The notes below the pieces were generated by a model that did not search any database, was not told the DNA's origin, and saw only the letters and a program-made list of their open reading frames with translations. The position numbers were made by a program, and so were the translations under genes. From PFJX01 sp040751755 (GTDB taxonomy: Bacteria > Pseudomonadota > Gammaproteobacteria > Burkholderiales > Thiobacillaceae): a stretch of DNA of 64,000 nucleotides. Within the stretch, counting starts at the first letter, position 1, and every line of letters starts with the position of its first letter. The stretch is taken from the NCBI GenBank assembly GCA_040751755.1, contig JBFMHC010000046.1:124001-188000 (forward strand), given 5' to 3'. Positions 52,567 to 61,410 of the stretch are shown here, one piece after another.

Positions 52567-53952
52567 ATGGATCTGAACACCCTCACCGCCTTGACCGCCT
52601 TGAGTCCCCTGGACGGCCGCTACCGCCGCAGCGGCGCCAAGCTGGCCCCCTACTTCAGCGAGTTCGGCCTGATCCGCTACCGCGTCAAGGTGGAGATCGA
52701 ATGGCTCAAGGCGCTCGCCGCCGAGCCCGGCATCGCAGAGGTGCCGGCCTTCTCGCTCGGCACCGTCGCCGAACTCGACGCGGTGGCGAACGGCTTCAGC
52801 CTCGCCGACGCCGAGGCGGTGAAGGCGCACGAAAAGGTGACCAACCACGACGTGAAGGCGGTGGAGTACTTCCTCAAGGACCGCCTCGCCAGCAACCCCG
52901 AGGTGATGAAGGTGGCGGAGTTCATCCACTTCGCCTGCACCTCCGAGGACATCAACAACCTGTCGCATGCCCTCATGCTGCGCGATGCCCGCCGCGACGT
53001 CCTGCTGCCGGCGCTGATCCACATCGAGACCCGGCTGGCCGAGCTGGCGGTACAGCACGCCGACCTGCCCATGCTCTCGCGCACCCACGGCCAGCCCGCC
53101 TCGCCCACCACCCTGGGCAAGGAGATGGCCAACGTGCTCTACCGCCTGCGCAACGGCATGGACCGGCTGGCCACGGTGGAATGCCTGGGCAAGATCAACG
53201 GCGCGGTGGGCAACTACAACGCCCACCTCTCCGCCTACCCGGAGCTGGACTGGGAAGGCTTCGCGCGCCGCTTCGTCGAGGGCCTGGGCCTGACCTTCAA
53301 CCCCTACACCATCCAGATCGAGCCGCACGACTACATGGCCGAGCTGTACGACGCCTGCGCGCGCATCAACACCCTGCTGATCGACCTGGACCGCGACGTC
53401 TGGGGCTACATCTCCCAGGGCTATTTCAAGCAGAAGCTGAAGGAGGGCGAGGTCGGTTCCTCGACCATGCCGCACAAGGTCAACCCGATCGACTTCGAGA
53501 ACTCCGAGGGCAACCTGGGCCTGGCCAACGCCCTCCTGCGCCACCTCTCCGAGAAGCTGCCGATCTCGCGCTGGCAGCGCGACCTCACCGATTCCACGGT
53601 GCTGCGCAACATGGGCACCGCCTTCGGTTTCGCCCTGATCGGCTACGAGAGCTGCCTGCGCGGCCTCAACAAGCTGGAGGCCAACCCGGCGCGTCTGGCC
53701 GAGGACCTGGACGCCAACTGGGAGGTCCTGGCCGAACCGATCCAGACCGTGATGCGCCGCTACGGCCTGGAGAAGCCCTACGAGCAGCTCAAGGCCCTGA
53801 CGCGCGGCAAGGAAGGCATCAACCAGGCCACCCTGGCGGCCTTCATCAACGGCCTGGCGATCCCCGAGCCCGCCAAGCAGGCCCTGCTGGCGATGACCCC
53901 GGGCAACTACACCGGCAAGGCCGCCGAACTGGCCAGGCGCATCGCCGGCTGA
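52567..53952 (+). CDS. purB: Adenylosuccinate lyase
   Basis: This 461-residue fumarase-superfamily enzyme acts twice in purine synthesis (SAICAR to AICAR, and adenylosuccinate to AMP). LTALSPLDGRYRR, FACTSEDINNLSHALML, LSRTHGQPASPTTLGKEM and the signature GSSTMPHKVNPIDFENSEG are intact. It is of the E. coli-type long PurB. It is convergent with the AI-2E transporter gene, with 19 bases between the stops. Confidence 0.97.
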   Translation: MDLNTLTALTALSPLDGRYRRSGAKLAPYFSEFGLIRYRVKVEIEWLKALAAEPGIAEVPAFSLGTVAELDAVANGFSLADAEAVKAHEKVTNHDVKAVEYFLKDRLASNPEVMKVAEFIHFACTSEDINNLSHALMLRDARRDVLLPALIHIETRLAELAVQHADLPMLSRTHGQPASPTTLGKEMANVLYRLRNGMDRLATVECLGKINGAVGNYNAHLSAYPELDWEGFARRFVEGLGLTFNPYTIQIEPHDYMAELYDACARINTLLIDLDRDVWGYISQGYFKQKLKEGEVGSSTMPHKVNPIDFENSEGNLGLANALLRHLSEKLPISRWQRDLTDSTVLRNMGTAFGFALIGYESCLRGLNKLEANPARLAEDLDANWEVLAEPIQTVMRRYGLEKPYEQLKALTRGKEGINQATLAAFINGLAIPEPAKQALLAMTPGNYTGKAAELARRIAG

Positions 53953-53971
53953 ACCGCCGCGCCGGCGCCGT

Positions 53972-55048
53972 TCAGGGCGCCGGCGGCTCGTCCAGGTGCG
54001 CGGTCCACTCGCGCCACACCGCCCACGCCACCGCAAGGACGATGGGGCCGATGAACAGCCCCACCAGGCCGAAGGCGAGCAGGCCGCCGAGCACCCCGAA
54101 CAGCACCAGCAGGAAGGGGATGGCGCCGACGCTGCTGATGAACAGCGGCCGCAGCACGTTGTCGATCTGGCTCACCACCGCGCCGCCCCACAACCACACG
54201 CCGAACGCCGCCCCGGTCTCGCCTTGCGCCAGCAGCCATGCCCCGGACGCGCCCCAGACTAGCGGCGTGCCGAAGGGGACGAGCGCGAGCAGGGCGGTGA
54301 GCAGCCCCAGGGTCACCGGCGAGCCCAGCCCCGCCACCCAATAGCCCAGGCCGGCCACCGCGCCCTGCACCAGGGCGGTGAGCAGGATGCCGTACACCAC
54401 GGCGCGCGCGGTGGCGCCGGCGGCGGCGAGGTAGCCGTGCGTGCGCTGGCCGATGAAGCGTTCCAGGACATGGCGCAGCTCATGCACGATGCGCGCGCCG
54501 TCGCGGTAGAAGAAGAACAGGATCACCAGTACCAGGACCAGCTTGGCCAGGTTTCTGCCCGCCCCGCCCGCGAACGCCGCCGCCTCCCCGAGGTGCGCGG
54601 CGAGCCAGGCCTTGAGCGCCGCCCCGACGCCCTGCGGGTCCGCCAGCAGCAGCGTGCGCTGCTGCGCCAGCCAGTCCCCCAGCCAGGGCACGTCGCGCAG
54701 CCACGCCGGCAGTTCCGGCGGCGCGGCGAGCAGGGCCAGCAGGGCCGGGTAGGCGCGCCCCACCTCCTGCTGCGCCAGCCAGGCCAGCCACAGCAGGGGC
54801 AGGAACAGGGTCAGCCCGGCGAGTGCGGTCATCAGGCTGGCGGCGAGGGTGTCCCGGTCGCCGCAGCGTCGCCGCACCCTCTCCGCCAGCGGCCAGGAGG
54901 CGTAGGCGAGCACCCCCGCCCAGGCGAGTGGCGCGAGGAAGGGCGCGATCACCGTGAACGCGAGCAGCGCCAGCGCGGCAAGCGCCAGCCAGGGGGCTAC
55001 CCGGCGCGTCAGCGGCGAGGTCGTGAAGGGGGGAGGGGAGACCGCCAC
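53972..55048 (-). CDS. AI-2E family transporter (PerM/YdiK type)
   Basis: This 358-residue inner-membrane protein has seven or eight helices, with LVLVLVILFFFYRDG, QGAVAGLGYWVAGLGSPVTLGLLTALLALVPFGTPLVW and IPFLLVLFGVLGGLLAFGLVGLFIGPIVLAV; this is the C-terminal family signature. Family members include the AI-2 exporter TqsA and Na+/H+ antiporters, so substrate is open. It is last in a long minus-strand run and starts six bases after the rhodanese lipoprotein stop. Confidence 0.9.
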   Translation of the reverse strand: MAVSPPPFTTSPLTRRVAPWLALAALALLAFTVIAPFLAPLAWAGVLAYASWPLAERVRRRCGDRDTLAASLMTALAGLTLFLPLLWLAWLAQQEVGRAYPALLALLAAPPELPAWLRDVPWLGDWLAQQRTLLLADPQGVGAALKAWLAAHLGEAAAFAGGAGRNLAKLVLVLVILFFFYRDGARIVHELRHVLERFIGQRTHGYLAAAGATARAVVYGILLTALVQGAVAGLGYWVAGLGSPVTLGLLTALLALVPFGTPLVWGASGAWLLAQGETGAAFGVWLWGGAVVSQIDNVLRPLFISSVGAIPFLLVLFGVLGGLLAFGLVGLFIGPIVLAVAWAVWREWTAHLDEPPAP

Positions 55049-55054
55049 CCGCGC

Positions 55055-55474
55055 CTACTGCCTGATCACGGGGAGGCGCTCGCCGATCCAGCCGGTGATG
55101 CCGTCGCGCACGTTGTAGACCCGCGTGTAGCCGTGTTCCCGCATCAGCTCGCGCGCCAGCACGTCGGAGCGGTTGCCGGTGCGGCAGATCAGGATCACCG
55201 GCTTGTCCTTGTCCACCTCGGCGGTGAAGCGTGGCAGGAACTCCGGGTTCGGCCGGCCGCTCGCGTCGACGAAGGTGAGCTGGCGGCTGCCCGCGATCAC
55301 GCCGGTCTGGCGCCACTCCTCGGCGCGGCGGACGTCGTAGAGGGGGGTCTTCTGCTCGATCAGCGCCTGCAACTCTCGGTTGTCGATGTTGGTGTAGGGC
55401 GGCGGCTCGCCGCAGCCGCCAAGGGCGAGCAGCAGGCCGGAGAGGGCGAGCCAACCCAGTAGTCGTCGGGTCAT
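55055..55474 (-). CDS. Rhodanese-domain lipoprotein
   Basis: This 139-residue protein has a lipoprotein signal with lipobox LGGC (Cys21) and one rhodanese domain with LYDVRRAEEWRQTGVIAGS and the active-site loop LICRTGNRSDVLAREL. It is probably anchored in the periplasm and handles sulfane sulfur. The start overlaps terC by four bases (ATGA). It is different from the cytosolic rhodanese at 27.8 kb. Confidence 0.9.
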   Translation of the reverse strand: MTRRLLGWLALSGLLLALGGCGEPPPYTNIDNRELQALIEQKTPLYDVRRAEEWRQTGVIAGSRQLTFVDASGRPNPEFLPRFTAEVDKDKPVILICRTGNRSDVLARELMREHGYTRVYNVRDGITGWIGERLPVIRQ

Positions 55475-56442
55475 GACGCATGTCCTCCCCGGCCGTTGCG
55501 CGTTGCGATCAGGCTGGCGATGACGCTGGCACCGATCAGCACCGCGACGATCACCAGCGAGGCCACCACCGGCACGTGGTACCAGGGGGCGATCAGCATC
55601 TTCGCGCCGATGAAGGTGAGCACCATGGCGAGGCCGTACTTCAGCAGATGGAAGCGGTCCGCCACGTCGGCGAGCAGGAAGTACAGGGCGCGCAGGCCCA
55701 TGATGGCGAAGATGTTGGAGGTGAAGACGATGAACGGGTCGGTGGTGATGGCGAAGATCGCCGGGATGGAGTCCACCGCGAACACCAGGTCGGAGGCCTC
55801 GATCAAGAGCAGCACCAGGAACAGCGGCGTGAAGTAACGCACGCCGTCCTTCATCACCACGAAGCGTTCGCCGTCGTAGCCATCGGCGATGCGCAGGTGC
55901 CGGCGTGCGAAGCGCAAGACCGGGTTCTGCTCGAGGTCGGGCTGCTTTTCCGCCATCACCAGCATGCGCATGCCGGTGACCACCAGGAAGGCGCCGAAGA
56001 TGTACAGCACCCAGTTGAACTCGCGCACCACCCAGGCACCGGCCAGGATCATGATGGCGCGCATGACGATGGCGCCGAGCACGCCATAGATCAGCACGCG
56101 CCGCTGGTGCTCTGCGGCGACGTGGAAGGCGGAGAAGATGAGCAGGAACACGAACACGTTGTCGATCGAGAGCGACTTCTCGATCAGGTAGCCGGTGAGG
56201 AACTCCAGGGCCTTCCGGTCCGCCACCTCCTGGCCGACGGTGCCGCTCAAGTGCCACCACAGGCCGAAGTTGAACAACAGCGCCAGGCCGACCCAGACGG
56301 CGGACCAGGTGGCCGCCTCCTTGACGCCCACCTTGTGCGCCTTGCGGCCGCCGAACACGAACAGGTCGAGCGCCAGCATGACCAGTACGAAGACGATGAA
56401 GCCGGCCCACATGAGCGGGGTGCCGATGCTGATTGTTTCCAT
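55471..56442 (-). CDS. TerC/Alx family membrane protein
   Basis: This 323-residue protein has about nine helices with the acidic motifs LIEKSLSIDNVFVFLLIFSAF and LLIEASDLVFAVDSIPAIFAI of the TerC family. These proteins (Alx, YceF in E. coli and B. subtilis MeeF/MeeY) export manganese and support metalation of secreted proteins. AAGGAG precedes the ATG. Only 57 bases separate it from the CBS gene, too short for a yybP-ykoY riboswitch. Confidence 0.93.
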   Translation of the reverse strand: METISIGTPLMWAGFIVFVLVMLALDLFVFGGRKAHKVGVKEAATWSAVWVGLALLFNFGLWWHLSGTVGQEVADRKALEFLTGYLIEKSLSIDNVFVFLLIFSAFHVAAEHQRRVLIYGVLGAIVMRAIMILAGAWVVREFNWVLYIFGAFLVVTGMRMLVMAEKQPDLEQNPVLRFARRHLRIADGYDGERFVVMKDGVRYFTPLFLVLLLIEASDLVFAVDSIPAIFAITTDPFIVFTSNIFAIMGLRALYFLLADVADRFHLLKYGLAMVLTFIGAKMLIAPWYHVPVVASLVIVAVLIGASVIASLIATRNGRGGHAS

Positions 56443-56499
56443 TCCGTCTATCTCCTTAAATATCGCGGTGCCTCGCGGGGGTGCGCGCGGCCCGCACGC

Positions 56500-57144
56500 T
56501 CATGCCCACAGGCTCAAGGGCGGTTCGTTGACCAGGGCCCGCAGGATGTCGCTGCGGCTGATGATGCCCACCAGTTCCGCCGTTTCGTTCACCACCGGCA
56601 TGCCGGGCAGACGTTGCTCCAGCAACACCCGCGCGACCCGGCGGATGTCCGAGACCGGGTCGCTGCTGACGATGGGGGTCTGCATGACGTCGGCGACCTC
56701 GCGCGACAGCACATCCCGCACCCGCCCATCCTCGACGTTGATGACGGTGAGCAGGTCCCGCGCCGAGACCATGCCCACCAGCCGCAAGGCCGCGTCGAGC
56801 ACGGGCGCCTGGCCGTAGCCGCGCCGCGCGAGTTCCTGCCAGGCGGTCTCGACCGAGGTGTCCGCGCGCAGGGTGAAGACGTCGCGGCTCATCAACTGAT
56901 AGGCGTGCAGGATGGGGCCGCGCTCCGCCGTGCCTTCCAGCATCTCGCGGTAGGCCGCGGCCGCCTTGTGGAAGGGCTCGCCGGTGGCCCCGCCCGCCTG
57001 TCGCCGGACCATCTCGGGGCCGAGTTCCTCGCCTTCCCGGGCGATGCCGCGCGCGGCGCGTGCCGCGTACACGCGCGGCACGGCGAGGAACTCCTCGAGG
57101 GTGCCGCGAAAGGATTGGCCGGTGACGCCATAGACCGAAAACAT
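56500..57144 (-). CDS. CBS-domain pair protein
   Basis: This 214-residue cytosolic protein has an N-terminal charged segment (about 1-80) and two CBS domains: LMSRDVFTLRADTSVETAWQELARRGYGQAPVLD, and VADVMQTPIVSSDPVSDIRRVARVLLEQRLPGMPVVN. CBS pairs bind adenine nucleotides and act as energy sensors. GGAGGG lies five bases before the ATG. It stands between terC and dgkA on one strand and may regulate a membrane neighbour (inference). Confidence 0.88.
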   Translation of the reverse strand: MFSVYGVTGQSFRGTLEEFLAVPRVYAARAARGIAREGEELGPEMVRRQAGGATGEPFHKAAAAYREMLEGTAERGPILHAYQLMSRDVFTLRADTSVETAWQELARRGYGQAPVLDAALRLVGMVSARDLLTVINVEDGRVRDVLSREVADVMQTPIVSSDPVSDIRRVARVLLEQRLPGMPVVNETAELVGIISRSDILRALVNEPPLSLWA

Positions 57145-57153
57145 GTGCCCTCC

Positions 57154-57540
57154 TCAGATCAGTGTGCGCAGCATCTCTTCCAGCTCGAAGCCGAGCACCA
57201 GGAGCCAGGCGAACATGGCGATGCCCACCCCCGCCGCGGCGATGTCCTTGATGACGCGGATCTTTTCGTTGTGCCGCGTCTCGACGAAGTCGCACAGGGC
57301 CTCGATGGCGCTGTTCATGATCTCGGCGACCAGCACCAGCGCGGTCACCACGACGATGAGCAGGGAGTCGAGCCAATCCCGGGCGATCAACGCCGCCACC
57401 AGCACCGCGAGCGAAACGGCCAGCTTCCAGGCGACGCTGAAGTCATACACGACGGCGTAGCGCAGGCCGGAGGCGATGGTGAGCAACTTTCTCAGGGGGT
57501 GGTAGCCGGGATCGCCGGTACCGAGGAACTTGTGTCTCAT
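57154..57540 (-). CDS. dgkA: Diacylglycerol kinase DgkA
   Basis: This 128-residue inner-membrane kinase has three helices, with LVAEIMNSAIEALCDFV carrying the catalytic Glu-Asn-Glu pattern and EKIRVIKDIAAAGVGIA the conserved second active-site segment. It recycles diacylglycerol released by membrane-derived glucan or LPS modification. Its ATG overlaps the PAP2 stop (ATGA), so the two lipid-phosphate enzymes are coupled. Confidence 0.95.
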   Translation of the reverse strand: MRHKFLGTGDPGYHPLRKLLTIASGLRYAVVYDFSVAWKLAVSLAVLVAALIARDWLDSLLIVVVTALVLVAEIMNSAIEALCDFVETRHNEKIRVIKDIAAAGVGIAMFAWLLVLGFELEEMLRTLI

Positions 57541-58199
57541 GCCCTGTCCTCCGTCCGCTTGCACAGCAGCGCGTGCAGCCCCATGACCCAGAACGCCGCG
57601 GCCAGGGCGCCGGCGAGGACATCGCTGGGGTAGTGCACCTGCAGGTAGATGCGGGACAGCCCCACCAGCAGCACACCGGTCCCGAGCGCCAGCGCCAAGG
57701 ACACGCCCCCGCCCCTCCGCCGCGCGAGGACCAGCCACAGCGACAGTGCCAGGGCCGTCGCCTGCATGGCATGGGCGCTGGGGTAGGACCAATCCGCGGG
57801 GAGCGGCGCCAGATGTGAGAACAGTTCCGGGCGCGGCCGTGCCACCCACAGCTTGACGGCGTGCGAGAGCGTGGCGGCGCCGAGCAGGGCGGCCGGGACG
57901 AACAATGCCGCGCGGCCACTCCCGGCGCGGCGCAGCTGCCATGCCGCCAGGAGCGCGAGGGGCAGAAGGACGGCGAGCGAACCGAACCAGGTGATGCCTC
58001 CGGCCCACGCATCCACGGCCTCGCTGCGCCAGACATGGGCGAGGGCGAGGCCGGCGCGGTCGAAGCCGCCCACCCCGCATTCGCCGAGCGGGCAGACCAG
58101 CGCGGCCCCGGCGCCGAGCGTGGCAAGGGAGGCCAGCCAGTACACGGCGGCATGGCGCATGCGCATCGTGGGCGGGTTGAGGTGGGCGGGAAGGATCAT
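57537..58199 (-). CDS. PAP2-family lipid phosphatase
   Basis: This 220-residue membrane protein has all three phosphatase motifs: KLWVARPRP, PSAHAM and SRIYLQVHYPSDVLAG. Six helices are predicted. It probably removes phosphate from undecaprenyl pyrophosphate or phosphatidate in the periplasm. It is directly coupled to DgkA, which acts in the opposite direction on diacylglycerol. The start at 58199 was chosen after the upstream gene's stop; ATG at 58166 is possible, and the longest frame overlaps the neighbour. Confidence 0.9.
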   Translation of the reverse strand: MILPAHLNPPTMRMRHAAVYWLASLATLGAGAALVCPLGECGVGGFDRAGLALAHVWRSEAVDAWAGGITWFGSLAVLLPLALLAAWQLRRAGSGRAALFVPAALLGAATLSHAVKLWVARPRPELFSHLAPLPADWSYPSAHAMQATALALSLWLVLARRRGGGVSLALALGTGVLLVGLSRIYLQVHYPSDVLAGALAAAFWVMGLHALLCKRTEDRA

Positions 58200-58236
58200 G
58201 TGCCGGGTGATCCGGGTCTGTGCAATGGCGCGCGCA

Positions 58237-58851
58237 TCAGGGCAGGGGCGTTTCGATGCGCGCCTTCGCGCCACGCTTCTCGTCGCGCGAGACCGTCAAG
58301 CGGATGCGCTTCTCGCCTTGTGCATACTCGTGTGTCTCGGCGTCCGGGGTGGCGGTCAGCACGGTCTCGGCGTAGCCCAGGTCGGTCAGCCCCCTGCGGT
58401 AATGCGCGAGCGCCGTCGCGTAGTCCACCTGGCCCGCGAACTCCACGCGCGCCAGCGAGCCCTCGCGGCTCCAGTAGGTGCGGGTCATGCCGGGCAGGCG
58501 CGGCACCGGCACCAGATCGGTGCCGGAGACGTCCACGGCGGCGGGCGTCTCGCGCCGCAAGCCGGGCACGACATCGCCCAGGTGCGTCTCCAGTTGCGCG
58601 CGCGCGCCAGGAACCGCCCTTTCCACATTTTCGAGCACGGCTTGCGCCGGCGCGGACGCGGCCTCCCGCGCGCCGCCGAGCCAGTCCTGCGCCTGTCCGA
58701 AGAACCAGCCGAGCAGCGCCACCGCGGCCCACAGGGCCATGCCGAGCAGGGCCAGCAGGCCCAATCCCAGGGCGATCCAGGTGCCGCGCCGTACCTGGGC
58801 GAGGCGCGGCGCGAACTGCGCGGCCAGGGCCAGCAATCCAAGTCTGCTCAT
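58237..58851 (-). CDS. Hypothetical membrane-anchored protein
   Basis: The family of this 204-residue protein was not recognised. It has one N-terminal hydrophobic segment (WIALGLGLLALLGMALWAAVALLGWFFG, residues about 25-52), so it is probably anchored with a periplasmic C-terminal part. That part includes TRTYWSREGSLARVEFAGQVDYATALAHYRRGL and a C-terminal beta-rich VSRDEKRGAKARIETPLP segment. Gene order (after htpX, before PAP2) suggests an envelope role. Coding is supported by the tight run and stop-start spacing. Confidence 0.7.
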   Translation of the reverse strand: MSRLGLLALAAQFAPRLAQVRRGTWIALGLGLLALLGMALWAAVALLGWFFGQAQDWLGGAREAASAPAQAVLENVERAVPGARAQLETHLGDVVPGLRRETPAAVDVSGTDLVPVPRLPGMTRTYWSREGSLARVEFAGQVDYATALAHYRRGLTDLGYAETVLTATPDAETHEYAQGEKRIRLTVSRDEKRGAKARIETPLP

Positions 58852-58895
58852 GTTTCGCTACCGGTCGGTGCGCGACACACGGTCCCAGGCCCGGC

Positions 58896-59771
58896 TCAGC
58901 CGGCGGCCTCGAGGGCGGCGATGCGCTCCTCGATGGGCGGGTGGGTCATGAACAGGCGCTTGAGGCCGCCGCCGATGCCGCCGGCAATGCCGAAGGCGGC
59001 CATCTTGTCCGGCAGCGGGGCGGGATGCAGGCTGCCCAGGCGCTTGAGCGCGTTGATCATGTTGCGGCGCCCGGCCAGGTCGGCGCCGCCGCGGTCGGCG
59101 CGGAACTCGCGCTGGCGAGAGAACCACATGACGATGATCGAGGCGAGGATGCCCAGCACCAGCTCGGCGACGATCATGGTGACGTAGAAGGCCGGGCCCT
59201 GGCCGCGCTCGGTCTTGAACACCACCTTGTCGACCACGTGGCCGATCACGCGCGAGAGGAACATCACGAAGGTGTTCACCACGCCCTGGATCAGGGCCAT
59301 GGTCACCATGTCGCCGTTCGCGGCGTGGCTCACCTCATGTCCGAGGACGGCCTCCGCCTCCTCGCGCGTCATCTGCCGCAGCAGGCCGGTGGAAACGGCG
59401 ACCAGCGAGCTGTTCTTGCTCATGCCGGTGGCGAAGGCGTTGACCTCGGGCGAGTCGTAGATCGCCACCTCGGGCATCCGGATGCCGGCGGCCTGCGCCT
59501 GGCGCGCCACGGTCTGCAGCAGCCAGTACTCGTCGGAGTTGCGCGGCTCGGTGATGACCTGGGCGCCGACCGACATCTTCGCCGTCCACTTGGACAGGGC
59601 CAGCGAGATGAAGGCGCCGCCGAAGCCCATGATGGCGGCGAAGACCAGCAGGGCCTGCAGGTCGAGGCCCTGCTCGTTGAGATAGGGCTCCACGCCGAGC
59701 ACGCGCATGGTGAGCGACAGCACCAGGACGATGGCGAGGTTGGTGGCGAGGAAGAGAACGATGCGCTTCAT
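58896..59771 (-). CDS. htpX: Membrane protease HtpX
   Basis: This 291-residue zinc metalloprotease of the inner membrane has the zinc motif HEVSH in AVLGHEVSHAANGDM, two N-terminal helices and two helices around YVTMIVAELVLGILASIIV. The third zinc-ligand region REFRADRGGADLAGR is present. It degrades damaged membrane proteins with FtsH. The start at 59771 follows GGAG. It is downstream of the small membrane protein and hpf. Confidence 0.96.
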   Translation of the reverse strand: MKRIVLFLATNLAIVLVLSLTMRVLGVEPYLNEQGLDLQALLVFAAIMGFGGAFISLALSKWTAKMSVGAQVITEPRNSDEYWLLQTVARQAQAAGIRMPEVAIYDSPEVNAFATGMSKNSSLVAVSTGLLRQMTREEAEAVLGHEVSHAANGDMVTMALIQGVVNTFVMFLSRVIGHVVDKVVFKTERGQGPAFYVTMIVAELVLGILASIIVMWFSRQREFRADRGGADLAGRRNMINALKRLGSLHPAPLPDKMAAFGIAGGIGGGLKRLFMTHPPIEERIAALEAAG

Positions 59772-59818
59772 GGTGCGTTTCTCCGGTAGATGGTCGTCGG
59801 TACAAATCCGTGTGGCGA

Positions 59819-59962
59819 TCAGCGATGCCAAAGATAGATGGGGCGCCGCCTGCGGTGGCGTGCGGCTTTCGACTCGGACATGGCCGCAGCGAGCGACACG
59901 AGGCCAACCGCGGCGAGAGAGATCGCAGGCCAGGCCTGCCAGGCGATGTCCATTATGCTCAT
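59819..59962 (-). CDS. Small single-helix membrane protein, 47 residues
   Basis: This is too short to be listed as a gene by length cut-offs. The ATG at 59962 overlaps the hpf stop (ATGA) and is preceded by GGAGGAG, the best ribosome-binding site of the run. The protein is MSIMDIAWQAWPAISLAAVG followed by LVSLAAAM (one helix) and a basic tail KAARHRRRRPIYLWHR. No family was recognised. It ends 47 bases before htpX. The coupling and the strong ribosome-binding site argue for translation. Confidence 0.6.
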   Translation of the reverse strand: MSIMDIAWQAWPAISLAAVGLVSLAAAMSESKAARHRRRRPIYLWHR

Positions 59963-60336
59963 TTCTCCTCCAGCGAGTCGGTGTACAGGTTCAGGTCCGC
60001 GTCCTCGCCCTGCGCGTGCAGGCCGGGCGTGAACTCGCGCTGTCGTGCCAGCCTGCGGGCCACCGTGCGGCTGGCGCGTTCGGCGGCACGGTCGATGGCG
60101 ACGTACAGGTCGGCCTCGACGTCCTCGATCACCACCGGCGTGGCGCGCTTGAGGCGTATCTCGATGAAGCAGCGCTTGTCGGCGCCGCCGCGCGGGCCGT
60201 TGATGTCGGACAGGCGCACCGTGACGCGGGTGATCGCGTCGTCGCCGTGATTCAGGCCGTAGGCCAGGCGTTTGGCGACGTAGTCGTTGAGGCCGTGGGT
60301 AAGGGTGAAACCGTGGCTTTGGATGTCCATCTGCAT
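59959..60336 (-). CDS. hpf: Ribosome hibernation factor HPF/RaiA family
   Basis: This 125-residue protein has the S30AE pattern DIQSHGFTLTHGLNDYVAKRL, DDAITRVTVRLSD, and EADLYVAIDRAAERASRTVARRL. It binds the 30S A/P sites in stationary phase or stress. The start at 60336 follows GGAG. The C-terminal tail is acidic (EDADLNLYTDSLEEK). It is the first gene of the membrane/stress run and divergent from the LysR gene. Confidence 0.88.
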   Translation of the reverse strand: MQMDIQSHGFTLTHGLNDYVAKRLAYGLNHGDDAITRVTVRLSDINGPRGGADKRCFIEIRLKRATPVVIEDVEADLYVAIDRAAERASRTVARRLARQREFTPGLHAQGEDADLNLYTDSLEEK

Positions 60337-60366
60337 GGCCGTCTCCAATCGGGTGGCTGACGGGGA

Positions 60367-60434
60367 CATCGTACGGATAACTTATCCGCAGAAAAATTCG
60401 AATTATTATTTTGAATAGTTCGAAAAGTACGATG
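60367..60434. promoter_or_regulatory. Nested palindromes in the hpf / lysR divergent spacer
   Basis: CATCGTAC (60367-60374) and GTACGATG (60427-60434) form an outer inverted repeat. CGGATAA-C-TTATCCG (60374-60388) is an inner perfect palindrome. TTCGAATTATTATTTTGAA is a LysR-type TTC-N13-GAA box. The region is AT-rich in a GC-rich genome. It is probably the operator of the LysR protein and perhaps also of hpf. Confidence 0.55.
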
Positions 60435-60442
60435 ATTTGACC

Positions 60443-61360
60443 ATGCTCAACTTCAAGCACCTCCACTATTTCCATGCCGTCGCGAAGGCGGGGGCGATCA
60501 ACAAGGCGGCGGAACGCCTGCACCTCACGCCACAGACCCTCTCCGGGCAGCTGACCCAGTTCGAGCAACGGCTGGGGGTCGAGTTGTTCCGCCGCAGCGG
60601 CCGCCGCCTGGAACTGACGGAGACGGGGCGGTTGGCGCTGTCCTACGCGGACGAACTGTTCCAGGTGAGCGCGGAGCTGGAGCAGGCCCTGCGCAACCGC
60701 CGCGAGGCGCGGGTGTTTCCCTTCCGCGTCGGGATCTCCGACGTGGTGCCCAAGTCCATCGCCCACCACCTGCTGGCGCCGGCCCTGACACTGCCCGAGG
60801 CGGTGCACCTGGTGTGCCGCGAAGACCGCCTGGAACGCCTGCTTGGCGAGTTGGCGATCCATCGCCTCGACATGGTGCTGGCCGACCGGCCGATGCCCCC
60901 CGGGATGGACGTGCGGGGCTACAGCCATCCACTGGGCGAGTGCGGAGTCGCCTTCTTCGCCACGGCCGGTCTGGCAGCGGGATTGCGGGGAGACTTTCCT
61001 GCTTGCCTGGATGGCGCGCCACTCTTGATGCCGGGCGAGGACAGCGCCCTGCGTGCGCCACTCATGCGCTGGTTCGAGCGCCAGGGCGCACATCCCCGCA
61101 TCGTCGGCGAGTTCGATGACAGCGCACTGATGAAGGCCTTCGGCAAGGAGGGCGCGGGGGTGTTTTCCGCGCCGGCGGTGACGGCGCGGGAGGTGACGGC
61201 GCAATACGGCGTGGTCCTGCTGGGCGAGACGCGCGAACTGAAGGAACGCTTCTTCGCAATCTCGGTGGAGCGCAGGGTGACGCATCCGGCGGTGCTCGCG
61301 ATTCTGGATGCGGCAAGCCGCGCGTTGCTCGGTGATAATGAGGGTTCTTCCCCAGGCTGA
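60443..61360 (+). CDS. LysR-family regulator (NhaR-like) of the carbon module
   Basis: This 305-residue regulator has an N-terminal winged helix (FKHLHYFHAVAKAGAINKAAERLHLTPQTLSGQLTQFEQRLG). A periplasmic-binding-like sensor domain follows, with FRVGISDVVPKSIAHHLL and DSALMKAFGKEGAGVFSAP. NhaR-type sequences respond to ions such as Na+; in chemolithoautotrophs, related LysR proteins control bicarbonate uptake and carboxysome genes. Only 50 bases separate it from the carbonic-anhydrase-like gene on the same strand. SbtA further right is Na+-dependent, which would fit an ion-linked regulator (inference). Confidence 0.85.
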   Translation: MLNFKHLHYFHAVAKAGAINKAAERLHLTPQTLSGQLTQFEQRLGVELFRRSGRRLELTETGRLALSYADELFQVSAELEQALRNRREARVFPFRVGISDVVPKSIAHHLLAPALTLPEAVHLVCREDRLERLLGELAIHRLDMVLADRPMPPGMDVRGYSHPLGECGVAFFATAGLAAGLRGDFPACLDGAPLLMPGEDSALRAPLMRWFERQGAHPRIVGEFDDSALMKAFGKEGAGVFSAPAVTAREVTAQYGVVLLGETRELKERFFAISVERRVTHPAVLAILDAASRALLGDNEGSSPG

Positions 61361-61410
61361 CCGTTGCCTGGTGAGCAGGCCGCCAGCCGAGGGCGGATAA
61401 AAGGAATGAC

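Noticed and set aside
56443..56499. yybP-ykoY manganese riboswitch before terC
   Set aside because: The spacer is 57 bases and lacks the two paired loops; terC probably depends on upstream transcription.
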